Part shown: piece after piece, positions 33,754-42,791 of the stretch
How the letters are laid out: every line of letters begins with the position of its first letter
How positions within the stretch are numbered: the first letter of the stretch is position 1
Notes under the pieces: model-generated
The model's input: only the letters and a program-made list of their open reading frames with translations
Database searches by the model: none
What the model was told of the DNA's origin: nothing
Assembly: GCF_010730195.1 (NCBI RefSeq)
Contig: NZ_AP022613.1
Location: 1,860,001 to 1,924,000 of the forward strand
Source: Mycobacterium conspicuum
GTDB taxonomy: Bacteria; Actinomycetota; Actinomycetes; Mycobacteriales; Mycobacteriaceae
DNA: 64,000 bases
Reading direction: 5' to 3'
Position numbers and translations under genes: made by a program

Positions 33754-36731
33754 GCCGCCCGTCCGGGGGTGGTGTCGTAGGCGTGGTGCACGGCGGTGTC
33801 GGGTTCGGTGGCCACCCAGATGGGTGATTTGCGGCGGAACTCGTCGATGAAGAATCCGTAGCCTTGCCGGGCGCCTCGGTGGGCGCCGGCGCCGGTGTCG
33901 AGGTCGTCGAATGCGGTGGGGTCGCGCATTTCCTCGGGTGAGGGCTGAGCGAGGAAGAACTCTTCGATGTCGGGGTAGTCCTCGAGGCGGATGCCGACTT
34001 TAGCGGCGACTTGGCGTGCGAGGTCTTCGTTTTCAAACGGCATGATCAACTGCTGGGTAATGAATTCATCGCCCGTGAGGGCTAGGTCTTTGACCGGGTT
34101 TTGCGTGATGATCAGCAACCCCGTGTAGTGCTTGCGAGCGCGGCGGCTGATCAGGTGTGCGTCGTCGGCGCCGGCGCGGGAGTTGAGCAGGGCGCCGGCT
34201 TCTTCGAGGACGATGAGCCCGAAGCGGGCGCTGTCGGCGAAGAACGTCACTCTGGCCAGTCGCACGAGCATGCTGTAGATGGCCACTGAGGCGCGTTTGC
34301 GGTCGGAGAGTCGTTCGTAGAGGTGGGGGGTGTTCATTTCATCGGCGGTGGGCAGATCGAGGCTGCCGGTGAGCCAGATTGTGACGTCGAGGCTGGCCAG
34401 GTCGGGCACGGGCAGGGTGGCGTCGAAGATGGCTTGGGTGAAGTCGTAGGTGGCCCACGATTGCAGGGCGGCGCCGATGGGGGCGAGGTCGTCGGCGAGT
34501 TTTGCGACTTGCGGTGAGCGGGTGTCGGGGCCGGTCGCGGGGGCTTGGATGTGGCTGATGTAGGTGATGAGAGCGGCGGTGCTGGTGATGCCGAGCCGTT
34601 GGCGGGCATCGGCTTGCAAGATGGTGCGCAGGCGGCTCACCGCCACGCTGCGCGGGTCTAGGCTCATCATGGGAATCATGTAGTCCAGCCAGTAGCTGCC
34701 GGCGTGGTGGGGCGGGAAGGTGCGCAGCGGGTCGCAGCTGAAGTGGTTGCCCGCCATGTCGATGATGGCTTTGTTGTCGACGTCGCAGAGGGCTTTTTGC
34801 CATTCGATGCCGGGGTCGACGATGAATGCTTGTGTGCCGCGCTCGATTTCGGCTCGGGTGATGCGTTTGGCGGAATAGGATTTGCCGTATCCTAGGGCGC
34901 CGCTGCACACCAGACACGGGCTGTGGTTGCGGCGGGCGGCGGCGGGCAGGTCGAGCAGCACTGCGCTGTTGAGTGCGTTGTTTCGGTTGAATCCCAACAA
35001 GATTCCGGTGCTGTTGCCGACCATGGAGGAGGTGAACGGCACAAACCGTGACCATTTTTTGGTGGTGGTGGGTTGGGCGAACTGGTCGACGGTGGTTTTA
35101 TGGGTTGGCGCGGCGGGGTTGAAGGCCGCCCACAGTTTGGTCTGGGCGCCGCGGTAGTGGCGGATGGCGATTTGGCCCGATTGGGTGAGTTCTTCGCGCA
35201 GGCGTTTGACGCTGTAGTCCAGGGTGCGCGGGTCGGGGGCACCGACGGCGATGACGAAGGCGGCGTGCAGGGGACGTTCGTCGATGTTGGCTTCGAGTTG
35301 GCGGTTGTATTCGGCGAGTTGGCGCCAGGTGGCGATGAGTTCGGCGTCGCCGTTGCGCACGTCGCGGCGCTGGGTGAACTGGTCGTCGATGTTGCCTTTG
35401 GCACGGTCGTTGCGCACGAATTCCATTTCGCGGCTTAAGGTGACGAGGTTGACGGCGAAGTCGAAGGTGGCGCCGGTGTCGAGGTCGTCGAGGGCTTGCA
35501 GGAATTCTGAGCCGGGAAACACGATGCCGGCCTTGGGCATGTCGACGATGGGCAGGATGGCTTGGTAGCTGTCGGGATAGCTGCCGTCGGGGCTGGATAC
35601 CCGCAGGGTTGCGTTCCAGGACGGGATGCGCCGGATGCCGGCGGTCCAGGCCAGCAGCGCGACCGCGCCCAGGGCGGCGGGTGGGGCGGCGAGCAGGGGC
35701 CCGACGAAGACGCCGGCCGCGGCGGCCGCGCCCGCCAGTGCGGTGGCGACGAGGCGCAGCGGCAGGGTGCGCCCGCCGTGGTGGAGCTGGTCGCCGTCGT
35801 CGAAGACAGCGACCGGCAGCGCGGTGGTGTCGAGCTGGCCGGTGGTGGCGCGGCGGGGCAGGGGGTTGTTGAACACTCCGCGCCAGGCGTTGTGGCGCCA
35901 GAACCAGTCCATCATGTCTGCGCTGACTGGTTGGGGGCCGAATTCTTCGGGGATGGCGGTGATGATGTTGTGGGCCAGTCGCTGGTAGGCGGCCACGGAG
36001 TCGTCGCAGTCTTTGTCGCGGCCGATCACCCAGTCGCGCAATTTGGCGACTTGGCCCGCGGGGCTGTGCCCTGCCCGGCCGGCGTCGACGGGCATGGCTA
36101 GCCAGTAGATGCGGGTGCGGGGTGTTTGTGCGGTGATGACGGGCGCCATCTGCCGGCAGGCGTTGATCCAGCGGTGTTTGTCGCGGTGGCCATCGAGCAT
36201 GGCGCGCAGCAGTTGGCGTTGGTTTTGGGGCACGGACAGCCCGAAGACCCATGTGCCGGCCGGGATTTCGCGGGCCAGGGCTTGGTGGCGGTCGGCCACG
36301 CCGATGCGGCGTTTGGTGGATTGCAGGTAGTAGGGCAATCCGCTGATCAGATAGTGGGCGTAGACGCCGTGGGCGGTGAAACTCAGGTTGCCGATGACGG
36401 TGTGCGGTGGCGCCAGCAGCGGGTTGCTGGCGCTGCTGGCCAGGGTGGGGCGCAGGGCGCGGCATGCGCTGGCAATGCGGAAGCGCAGGGTGGGCCGCTG
36501 GCGGGGGATCAGTGCTGCGCCGCCGGCGGCGGCGCCGGTGAGGGTCAGGCCGTAGATCAAGATGGCGCGGGCGTGCCCGGAGTCCAGGGCGAGGATGGTG
36601 AGCGCCACGGTCAAGGCCGTGCCCCCGTAGAGGCTGATCGCCACCCCCAGTCGTAGCGGCTTTTTGAACAGGATGTCGGTGTAGACGGGGGTGTCGTGCA
36701 CACCTTTGAACAGCTGCGCTGACTCGGTCAT
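33750..36731 (-). CDS. VirB4-like conjugation ATPase
   Basis: The 993-residue protein has two membrane segments near residues 25-80, a PrgI/SCO-like N-terminal region, a further hydrophobic pair near 330-360, and a C-terminal ATPase with Walker A GALGYGKS (~614) and Walker B LIVLEEAG (~842). This is the VirB4/TraC/TcpF ATPase that powers the mating channel. Its ATG has GAGGAAAAG upstream. It is translationally coupled to the downstream TrbL-like gene. The large length with N-terminal membrane segments is usual for Gram-positive VirB4 proteins. Confidence 0.88.
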   Translation of the reverse strand: MTESAQLFKGVHDTPVYTDILFKKPLRLGVAISLYGGTALTVALTILALDSGHARAILIYGLTLTGAAAGGAALIPRQRPTLRFRIASACRALRPTLASSASNPLLAPPHTVIGNLSFTAHGVYAHYLISGLPYYLQSTKRRIGVADRHQALAREIPAGTWVFGLSVPQNQRQLLRAMLDGHRDKHRWINACRQMAPVITAQTPRTRIYWLAMPVDAGRAGHSPAGQVAKLRDWVIGRDKDCDDSVAAYQRLAHNIITAIPEEFGPQPVSADMMDWFWRHNAWRGVFNNPLPRRATTGQLDTTALPVAVFDDGDQLHHGGRTLPLRLVATALAGAAAAAGVFVGPLLAAPPAALGAVALLAWTAGIRRIPSWNATLRVSSPDGSYPDSYQAILPIVDMPKAGIVFPGSEFLQALDDLDTGATFDFAVNLVTLSREMEFVRNDRAKGNIDDQFTQRRDVRNGDAELIATWRQLAEYNRQLEANIDERPLHAAFVIAVGAPDPRTLDYSVKRLREELTQSGQIAIRHYRGAQTKLWAAFNPAAPTHKTTVDQFAQPTTTKKWSRFVPFTSSMVGNSTGILLGFNRNNALNSAVLLDLPAAARRNHSPCLVCSGALGYGKSYSAKRITRAEIERGTQAFIVDPGIEWQKALCDVDNKAIIDMAGNHFSCDPLRTFPPHHAGSYWLDYMIPMMSLDPRSVAVSRLRTILQADARQRLGITSTAALITYISHIQAPATGPDTRSPQVAKLADDLAPIGAALQSWATYDFTQAIFDATLPVPDLASLDVTIWLTGSLDLPTADEMNTPHLYERLSDRKRASVAIYSMLVRLARVTFFADSARFGLIVLEEAGALLNSRAGADDAHLISRRARKHYTGLLIITQNPVKDLALTGDEFITQQLIMPFENEDLARQVAAKVGIRLEDYPDIEEFFLAQPSPEEMRDPTAFDDLDTGAGAHRGARQGYGFFIDEFRRKSPIWVATEPDTAVHHAYDTTPGRAA

Positions 36732-36806
36732 GGGTTCTTTTCCTCGGGCGTTGTGACCGCGAATCGGGTGACGGTCGCGGGGTGAAGTGTCGGGGCCGCG
36801 GGTGGG

Positions 36807-37091
36807 TTACTGGCCGAATTGGCCGGTGGTGATGCCGGTGCGGTCGACGGTGCGTTTGGTCGAGGTGTAGATGGCGTAGCCGGAGCCGACGACGACGGCG
36901 ACGATGACCGCGGTCAGGGCCCAGGCCACGGTGGCCCCGATGCGCCCGCCGAAGAAGGCGCCGGCCGCGCGTGCCCCGCCGCCAAGCAGGATGAGCACGA
37001 CCAGCACCCCCACGCCGATGGTGTAGAGGGAGTGGCTGCCTGAAACCAGGTCGGTGGCGGCCAAAACCGTTGGGGCCGAGGCGATATTCAT
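36807..37091 (-). CDS. Small two-pass membrane protein, possible VirB2-like subunit
   Basis: The 94-residue product has two hydrophobic segments (about residues 23-48 and 55-75) separated by a glycine-rich turn (GGGARAAGAFFGGRIG) and a polar tail. This is the size and topology of VirB2-type pilin or TcpD-like subunits in conjugation operons. It lies just upstream of virB4 in the operon, with AAAGGAAA before the ATG. A structural role in the channel is inferred from topology and place. Confidence 0.65.
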   Translation of the reverse strand: MNIASAPTVLAATDLVSGSHSLYTIGVGVLVVLILLGGGARAAGAFFGGRIGATVAWALTAVIVAVVVGSGYAIYTSTKRTVDRTGITTGQFGQ

Positions 37092-37110
37092 GTCAGGTTT
37101 CCTTTCGTGA

Positions 37111-37323
37111 TTAGTGCAATGACAGCGGGAGGGCTCCCAGGATGGGGCCGGCGTTGATGGCGTGGCCGGACGCGGCCAGCAGTAGCGCGCCCGCGGCGAC
37201 GGCGGCGCTCAGTAGGCCGGTTCGGATGAGCGCGCGCAGGTAGTAGCGATAGCGCACGAGCCGTGCCAACCGCAGCAGCAGTGTGGCGGTCAGGATCGCT
37301 GAGGGAAGGTGCGTAAGACTCAT
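37111..37323 (-). CDS. Small membrane protein of the conjugation operon
   Basis: The 70-residue product has a basic N-terminal helix (RLARLVRYRYYLRALIR) and one or two hydrophobic segments from residue ~36 (GLLSAAVAAGALLLAASG). AGGAGCC precedes the ATG. Small proteins of this sort are common between the VirB8-like and VirB4 genes of Gram-positive type IV operons. No family is recognised. Confidence 0.65.
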   Translation of the reverse strand: MSLTHLPSAILTATLLLRLARLVRYRYYLRALIRTGLLSAAVAAGALLLAASGHAINAGPILGALPLSLH

Positions 37324-37344
37324 GTTGGATGGCTCCTGGCTGCT

Positions 37345-38268
37345 CTAGCGCGGCGCGGCGGCGGTAGGAATGACGGGGGTCAGTTCGGCGCCCTCGGCGA
37401 GCAGGGGCGCATAGTCCAGCCCTGAGACGCTCCAGCGGCCGCTGGTGACGGTCAACACGATCGGGTAGTCCAGTTGCAGCGGGGCGTATTGGCTGGTGAC
37501 GGCGTTGACGGTGGCCAACACGTGCACGGTGGCGCCCTCAGCGGGGACGTCGTGATCCCCGGCGGCGTGGTTGGCGACGAGCTTGATGACTTGGGCGGAG
37601 CGGTAGTCGGCGGCGGGCAGCAGCCCGGAGCTGGTGGTGACGTAGCGTTCCAGGCCGTCGGCGCCGGTCAAAAAGCTGGTGATGAATCCGCTGACGGTGG
37701 CGAAAGCGGGTGAGGTGTCCGCGACGGCGGTGGAGTAGCCCAGCGGCGCGTCCGCGCCGGCGCCGGGCCCGTTGACCCGGGCCGGTAGCGCGCTGGCCCG
37801 CAGTCCGTAGGTGCTGTAGACGACGGGCAGCCGGTAGTAGGCGGTGCGGGGGGTGGCGGCCTCAAATGCCCGCTCGGAGACGCTGATGACCACGCTCCAC
37901 TGCTGGGCGCCACCGGTGTCGCCGACCAGGGTGACCGCCGAGACAGCCGGGGAGGTGACGATGAGCGCGGGCGTGGTGGGCAGCCGGATCGGGTCGCGCA
38001 GCGACCAGCAGTCGTGCAGTACCTGCTGATGGGCTGCGGTGGCGGTAAGCCACCGAGTCACACAGTCTTGGGCATAGGAGCCGACCAGGGCGGTACGGTT
38101 GACAGCGCTGCGCGCTGGGCCGGCCACGTCGATGGGCTCGTTGAAGATCCACCCCCAGATGGTGGCGATGGCCACGACACTGCACGAGGCGAGGCCGACG
38201 ATGAGTGCGCCGCGGCGAACCGCGCGGTGGGTGCCGTCGAGGCGCTTGCGCCAGGTGTTGGTGAGCAT
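37345..38268 (-). CDS. tcpC: TcpC-like conjugation protein (VirB8 analogue)
   Basis: The 307-residue protein has a basic N-terminus, one membrane segment (about residues 21-43) and an extracellular domain with two NTF2-like halves, as in TcpC of pCW3 and related actinobacterial proteins. TcpC is the VirB8 counterpart that scaffolds the channel on the outer face of the membrane. The stretch VSGFITSFLTGADGLERYVT near the middle is typical of the family. It lies between the discoidin-like gene and the small membrane proteins, all on the same strand. Confidence 0.8.
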   Translation of the reverse strand: MLTNTWRKRLDGTHRAVRRGALIVGLASCSVVAIATIWGWIFNEPIDVAGPARSAVNRTALVGSYAQDCVTRWLTATAAHQQVLHDCWSLRDPIRLPTTPALIVTSPAVSAVTLVGDTGGAQQWSVVISVSERAFEAATPRTAYYRLPVVYSTYGLRASALPARVNGPGAGADAPLGYSTAVADTSPAFATVSGFITSFLTGADGLERYVTTSSGLLPAADYRSAQVIKLVANHAAGDHDVPAEGATVHVLATVNAVTSQYAPLQLDYPIVLTVTSGRWSVSGLDYAPLLAEGAELTPVIPTAAAPR

Positions 38269-38283
38269 GGTTGGTGGAAACCT

Positions 38284-39555
38284 TCACTGGGGTGGGTGGC
38301 CGAAGATTTTGATCGACGACACCGCAAACGTGTTGTCGGCGGGGTCGGTGTGGGTTGAGTCGGCGGGCAGCCCGGGCAGCGCGGGGATGCTGCTGATCGG
38401 CGCCGGATCCGCGGGTGCTGCCGGTGGGCCCAGGACCTCGCCGATGAGCCCACCTCCACCGCCGGGGGCCGGGCTGGTGGTCGGGGTGATGTCGGCGGGT
38501 GCGCGCCCGGTCTCTTGGACGAGCATGATGATGCGCGAGGCCAGCACGCCACGGGTCGGCATGGGTTTAGCAGCTTCGCCGTGCACGCTGGCGGTCTCTT
38601 GGGGCACCACGGTGGGCGGGCTGTCGTTGAAGCTCCATTGCACACGGGTGAGCACGCGGTGCTGGTGCCATTGGTCGGCGCCCGACGCGTCGGCGCCGAC
38701 CCAGCCCGGGGTGATCGACACGGCAGTGACGACCATGCTGCGGCCGAGATTGAGCACGAGATATTGGCCGACGTTGCCGCCGGTGACACACACCCAGGCC
38801 TGGGTGGAGTCGGGCCCGGCGACGGATTGCGCGGCGGTCGAGCCTGGTAGGCATCCCACCGACGTGGCGGTGTAGGGGATGGTCAAGTCCTGGTTGTCGG
38901 GCGCCGGGGTGGCGCTTGATGGTGCGGCAAGAACACTGAGCCGGGTGTTGGCCGCCGCAGGTTGGGATGGCTCGCTGGTGTGCGGGTCGCCGCGCATGGC
39001 CAGCAGAGCACCGCTGGCAATCAGGGTGGCCACCACGGTGGCGGCCGCGAACCCAACAGCGATGTTCTTGTTGTAGCGGGGGGTCCGCTTGGATTCCGCA
39101 GGGCTATCTGCGGCATCGTCGGTTCCGCTGGTGGAGGTGAGCTGGTCGACGAGATCGCTACCTGGCAGCGGGGTTTCGGTGCTGTCGTGCTGCCCGCTGG
39201 TGTTGGGATCACTCGTGTCGGCGCCCTGAGTGCTGGGCTGCTCACCGGAGTCGCTGGGGCCGTCGAGATCAATGGGTGGGTCATCGGTGGGCCGACACGC
39301 ACCCAGATGGACGGGACCCGCGGCGGCACGGCCGCCGACGTCGATGGTGTCCTCGGGCCGCGCGGCACCATGGCTGATCGGTGCGTCGTGCGCATCGCCG
39401 ACCTCGGCGGAAGGGTCAATCTCAGCGGGGGGGTCGATCTCAGCGCAGGAGTCGACCCGAACGGCACCCAGGCCGTCGCGGTCGACGTCGGCGAGGAACG
39501 CTTGGGTGATCGCGATCACGCAATCGCGCTCGTGGTCGATCGGGGGATTGCTCAT
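38284..39555 (-). CDS. Membrane-anchored protein with discoidin-like extracellular domain
   Basis: The 423-residue protein starts with a short cytosolic helical region (HERDCVIAITQAFLADVDRD), then a long acidic low-complexity stretch, one membrane segment (about residues 176-197), and an extracellular domain. In the latter, QYLVLNLGRSMVVTAVSITPG and RVQWSFND suggest a galactose-binding/F5-8C-like jelly roll. The ATG at 39555 overlaps the stop of the upstream gene (ATGA); the open frame further upstream overlaps that gene and is a shadow. A role in envelope contact during mating is inferred. Confidence 0.7.
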   Translation of the reverse strand: MSNPPIDHERDCVIAITQAFLADVDRDGLGAVRVDSCAEIDPPAEIDPSAEVGDAHDAPISHGAARPEDTIDVGGRAAAGPVHLGACRPTDDPPIDLDGPSDSGEQPSTQGADTSDPNTSGQHDSTETPLPGSDLVDQLTSTSGTDDAADSPAESKRTPRYNKNIAVGFAAATVVATLIASGALLAMRGDPHTSEPSQPAAANTRLSVLAAPSSATPAPDNQDLTIPYTATSVGCLPGSTAAQSVAGPDSTQAWVCVTGGNVGQYLVLNLGRSMVVTAVSITPGWVGADASGADQWHQHRVLTRVQWSFNDSPPTVVPQETASVHGEAAKPMPTRGVLASRIIMLVQETGRAPADITPTTSPAPGGGGGLIGEVLGPPAAPADPAPISSIPALPGLPADSTHTDPADNTFAVSSIKIFGHPPQ

Positions 39556-39860
39556 GGCAGGCACCGCCCGGGCGGCAGGCTTGGCAAGCAGCGGCGACGC
39601 GAGACCGCTGAAGACATCTCTGGTGCGGCCGACCGGCTCACCGGCGGCAGCTGCGGGCCCGTCATGGCGGCGGGATATCCCAAGCCAGGCTGTGACCGCC
39701 GGGTCTGGCGTCGACGCACGGTGGCAACCAGGGCTGCGGCGGCCAGGCTGGCCAGCATAAGGCTGGCAAACAAGTGTTGGATCACGAAGATCGCTGCCGT
39801 CATCAGGGTGAAAACGCATCCCATGATGGCGGTGAACACAGCGCCGATAACAACACGCAT
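39552..39860 (-). CDS. Small two-pass membrane protein, first gene of the conjugation operon
   Basis: The 102-residue product has two hydrophobic segments in its first ~50 residues and a basic, proline-rich cytosolic tail. AAGGAGG sits 8 nt before the ATG, so this is probably the first translated gene of the minus-strand operon that runs to 31334. Its end overlaps the discoidin-like gene. The short upstream region holds a palindrome and must contain the operon promoter. Confidence 0.65.
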   Translation of the reverse strand: MRVVIGAVFTAIMGCVFTLMTAAIFVIQHLFASLMLASLAAAALVATVRRRQTRRSQPGLGYPAAMTGPQLPPVSRSAAPEMSSAVSRRRCLPSLPPGRCLP

Positions 39861-39897
39861 CCGCTGGCCTCCTTATCCCTTGGGGTCAGCCTAAGGG

Positions 39898-39918
39898 GTG
39901 GAATAACAGATATTCCAC
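39898..39918. promoter_or_regulatory. 21-bp palindrome, operator candidate
   Basis: GTGGAATA and TATTCCAC form a perfect inverted repeat with a 5-bp spacer. It lies in the 100-bp gap between the divergent conjugation operon (start 39860) and the HTH gene (start 39961), where it could control both. Its size suits a dimeric XRE-like repressor. Confidence 0.6.
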
Positions 39919-39960
39919 GGCCGTAGCGAAATAACTAGATCGGTTGTTACCGTCTTTTGT

Positions 39961-40395
39961 GTGAACGCATTACCGGCAGACGGAGTAAGGCGGCTGCTAT
40001 TTTTCGTCGAGGACCGCCTGGCGCAGTTGCGCTGGACCCGCGGAGACCTAGCAGCCGCGGGCGGCCCAGCCCCGTCGACGCTGTATAAGGCCGCCGAGCG
40101 CGATGGTGGGCTCGCGCTCAAAACGCTCGCGCGTCTCGATGTCGCGTTGGGCTGGCAAGAAGGTTCTGCGCAGCGGGTGCTGGCCGGCGAAAGTCCTGCC
40201 GTGCGGATATCAGAGCAGCTCAGCCTATGCACAGCTGCGATCGACGCGGCGCGGCGCGGCGCCGAATGCACCGGGGTATCGCGCTGCGCGAGCGAGTTGA
40301 AGACCTTTCTGCTGGACGTCGCGCAACGTCTCGACGACTTTTACACTGAGCCTGTACGAGCCGTGGGGGATGCTGCTGATGCCAGCGCCTGCTGA
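39961..40395 (+). CDS. HTH regulator, divergent from the conjugation operon
   Basis: The 144-residue protein has an N-terminal XRE-like helix-turn-helix region (RGDLAAAGGPAPSTLYKAAE, then LALKTLARLDVALGW) and a helical C-terminal part with LKTFLLDVAQRLDDF. It lies 43 bp from a perfect palindrome and faces away from the minus-strand transfer operon, so control of transfer genes and of itself is the likely role. The GTG start has a weak ribosome-binding site. The gene overlaps the next one. Confidence 0.7.
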   Translation: MNALPADGVRRLLFFVEDRLAQLRWTRGDLAAAGGPAPSTLYKAAERDGGLALKTLARLDVALGWQEGSAQRVLAGESPAVRISEQLSLCTAAIDAARRGAECTGVSRCASELKTFLLDVAQRLDDFYTEPVRAVGDAADASAC

Positions 40396-41035
40396 TCGGT
40401 TCGACGAGATCCGCCGCAAGTGGATCGCCCGCAATCAACGCACTTTCATATTCCAGAAAAGGCGTGCAGAAATTCTCGCGCGCCAAATAAGAGACCGCGA
40501 CACCGAACGCACCGGAGCGCGGGTCGATCCCGCCGACGACGACGTTATTAATCCCTGGTATGCGCGGCCAATCAAAACGCCGTACGCAATGTTTGACTGG
40601 GTCATTCTTATGACGGCGGCAGCGCTGGCGCCGCTGGGGTGGCCGGCGGGCAAAGCCATGTCCGTCCGCATGGCCCAGCTAATCCCCGGCGAACTGCGCG
40701 CGTACCCGATCGCAGCGTTCATGTGGGCAGCGGCGGTGGTCGGTCTGCCGCTGCCGCTGCTGTATGAGCCCGGCGATTCCCTGGTGTCAGCGGCAGCGGT
40801 GCCGTGGCTGGTGGCCCAAATCCCGGCCGCGCTGCTCACCGCCGGCATCTACGGCATCACGGAAGGCTGGCTGGCCGTTGACGGGGCCCGCGACTGGTGG
40901 CCGATGCGCCCACCCGAAGAGGTCGACGACGTCGATTTCGGCTTCCTGCAACCCGATGACCTCACCGGCCCGGGGGTGTTTCCCACGCGCCGCGACGACC
41001 CACCCGGCGATCCGATCCCATCCAGAAGGTTCTAG
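40379..41035 (+). CDS. Multi-pass membrane protein next to the coupling protein
   Basis: The protein (about 218 residues) has a basic cytosolic N-terminus, three or four hydrophobic segments between residues ~70 and 165, and an acidic C-terminal tail. It ends 2 bp before the coupling protein, which itself lacks the usual N-terminal membrane anchor, so the two may form a split VirD4 with membrane and ATPase parts on separate chains. ATG 40379 is preferred for spacing to GTGGGG; ATG 40370 is possible. It overlaps the HTH gene by 17 nt. Confidence 0.68.
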   Translation: MPAPADRFDEIRRKWIARNQRTFIFQKRRAEILARQIRDRDTERTGARVDPADDDVINPWYARPIKTPYAMFDWVILMTAAALAPLGWPAGKAMSVRMAQLIPGELRAYPIAAFMWAAAVVGLPLPLLYEPGDSLVSAAAVPWLVAQIPAALLTAGIYGITEGWLAVDGARDWWPMRPPEEVDDVDFGFLQPDDLTGPGVFPTRRDDPPGDPIPSRRF

Positions 41036-41037
41036 CG

Positions 41038-42450
41038 ATGTATCGTCCCCCGTCCTCGCCGTACTGCGGGTTTAGCCGCGACGGCTCGACCAACAAGCTA
41101 TCGCTGGCTGACGGCGCCTGCCACCTGCTGGTGTCCGCCCCCACCGAAACTGGTAAGACGCGCGCCGTGTTAGCCCCGGCGACGGTGTTGTGGGGAGGGC
41201 CCACGGTATGCGTATCGTCCAAAGACGATCTGATGTGGCTCGTGTGCCAACGCCGTTGGGGCCCAAAGCAAGTGATCGACCTGCGGCCGGACTACTCGCC
41301 GGTGTACCCAGCAGATGCGCAGGTCCGCTCGTTTGATCCCACCGCGCTGATCAGCACGCCCGATCAAGCGGTGACCGCGGCCAACACCATGATGCAAATG
41401 TCGGCTGTCGGACTGGGCTCGGGCATCGATCAGGTGTCCGATGCCGGAATTTGGGAAGCCAACACCGAGGCCCCGCTGGCGGCAATGCTGTACGCGGCTT
41501 CCCCCTGCGGGAACGGCAAAGGCATCAAATGGGTGCTGCTGGCCGTGGACAACTTGGCAAAAGACGACAAGGACCCCGACGCACCGGGCTGGCACAGCGC
41601 CGCGCGGCACGTGTCCAGCCAGCCGCTGTTTCGCAACGCGCTGATGCGCACCCTGGCCATGGACCCCCGCCAGCGCGACAGCATCGCGTTGACCATGCGC
41701 AAGGCGGTCACCCCGTGGATGCGATTGGCGCTGCGCGGCATCAACGATCCCTGCTTCGATGCGTCGTTTCTGTCAGAACCCGATGCGACGCTGTTCATCC
41801 TCGCCCCCGCCGAAGGATCGATCGCCGGGGCCGCCGTCACCTTGCTCGAACACCTGGTGCGCAGCTGGCGCGGCAAGACAGCCCGCAAGGAAATGCTGCA
41901 CCGGCTGCTGCTGGTAATCGACGAGGCCGCCAACGTCGCCCCGATGCCGGCACTGCGCCGGCACGTCTCAGAAGGCCGCGGCCTGGGTGTCAACCTGCTG
42001 CTGTCGGTGCAGGCCTCCAGCCAGTTCGACACCGTCTATGGCAGCACATACGCCCGCGAACTGCGCGACACCTTCCCGGCCGCGCTGATCATGTACGGAG
42101 CCGCCGAAATGGAGATGCTGCAGCGCGGCGAACAGTGGTCACGCGAAACCACCCGCCGCCAAGAAAGCTTCGACCAGGCCAGCGGCGCTAAGACGCTGTC
42201 CTCCCATTTAGGTCCCAGCCTCGACTACCGGAGGCTGCTCCCGCAGAACCTCGGGCAGGCCCGGCTGCTGCGCCGCGGAACGGCCGGCATCACCACCGAG
42301 CTACCCGACTGGCAGGACTTCGTAGCCAAATACGACCACGCGGTCAAAACCCTGCTGCAGGCTGACCAGCCCGCCGTCGAGCAGCCGCGCAACCTGTGGG
42401 ACTGGGTGGTAGCCCGTCACCGCCGCGCCGCCGAAGCGATCACCCAGTGA
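41038..42450 (+). CDS. VirD4/TraD-like type IV coupling protein without membrane anchor
   Basis: The 470-residue protein has Walker A PTETGKT at ~35-41 and Walker B LLLVIDEAAN with Asp at 295, then RGLGVNLLLSVQA as in TraG/TraD/VirD4 proteins. It brings the relaxase-DNA complex to the channel. It starts almost directly with the ATPase core; the usual two N-terminal membrane segments are missing and may be supplied by the preceding gene. Between the Walker motifs, residues ~140-235 form the all-alpha domain, whose pattern recurs as a separate gene at 42792. The stop overlaps the next start (GTGA). Confidence 0.88.
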   Translation: MYRPPSSPYCGFSRDGSTNKLSLADGACHLLVSAPTETGKTRAVLAPATVLWGGPTVCVSSKDDLMWLVCQRRWGPKQVIDLRPDYSPVYPADAQVRSFDPTALISTPDQAVTAANTMMQMSAVGLGSGIDQVSDAGIWEANTEAPLAAMLYAASPCGNGKGIKWVLLAVDNLAKDDKDPDAPGWHSAARHVSSQPLFRNALMRTLAMDPRQRDSIALTMRKAVTPWMRLALRGINDPCFDASFLSEPDATLFILAPAEGSIAGAAVTLLEHLVRSWRGKTARKEMLHRLLLVIDEAANVAPMPALRRHVSEGRGLGVNLLLSVQASSQFDTVYGSTYARELRDTFPAALIMYGAAEMEMLQRGEQWSRETTRRQESFDQASGAKTLSSHLGPSLDYRRLLPQNLGQARLLRRGTAGITTELPDWQDFVAKYDHAVKTLLQADQPAVEQPRNLWDWVVARHRRAAEAITQ

Positions 42451-42704
42451 ACGCCGAGCAGCTACGCGACCAACTTCTTGAGGTGCTGACCGGCGCGAGT
42501 GAACCGATGTCGGCCACCCAAGCCCACCTGGCCGTCACCGAGTACTGCCGGCGCCGCGGGCGGCCTGCGTTGGCCGAGGAGGTTTATCGCGCGCTGGCGA
42601 TCCTGGCGCGGCGCGGCGTCGTACGCCGCGTCGCAGGCCGGCCCGGCCGCGGCTCCCACTGGGAACTGACCCGCCGCCGCGTGCGGCCGGCGGCCGCAGG
42701 ATGA
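42447..42704 (+). CDS. Small winged-helix-like protein
   Basis: The 85-residue product looks like a compact winged helix: MSATQAHLAVTEYCRRRG, AEEVYRALAILARRGVVRRV, then GRGSHWEL as the wing. It is coupled to the coupling protein gene by a GTGA overlap. It may bind DNA as a transfer regulator or help in the relaxosome. No specific family is recognised. Confidence 0.65.
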   Translation: MNAEQLRDQLLEVLTGASEPMSATQAHLAVTEYCRRRGRPALAEEVYRALAILARRGVVRRVAGRPGRGSHWELTRRRVRPAAAG

Positions 42705-42791
42705 GCTCGCCAATGAGGCCGCCGGCGAGCACCCTCCTCGCACAGTCAGTAACTCTGTTGCAGCGGCTTTCCAATTCCCAAGGAGGACAAG

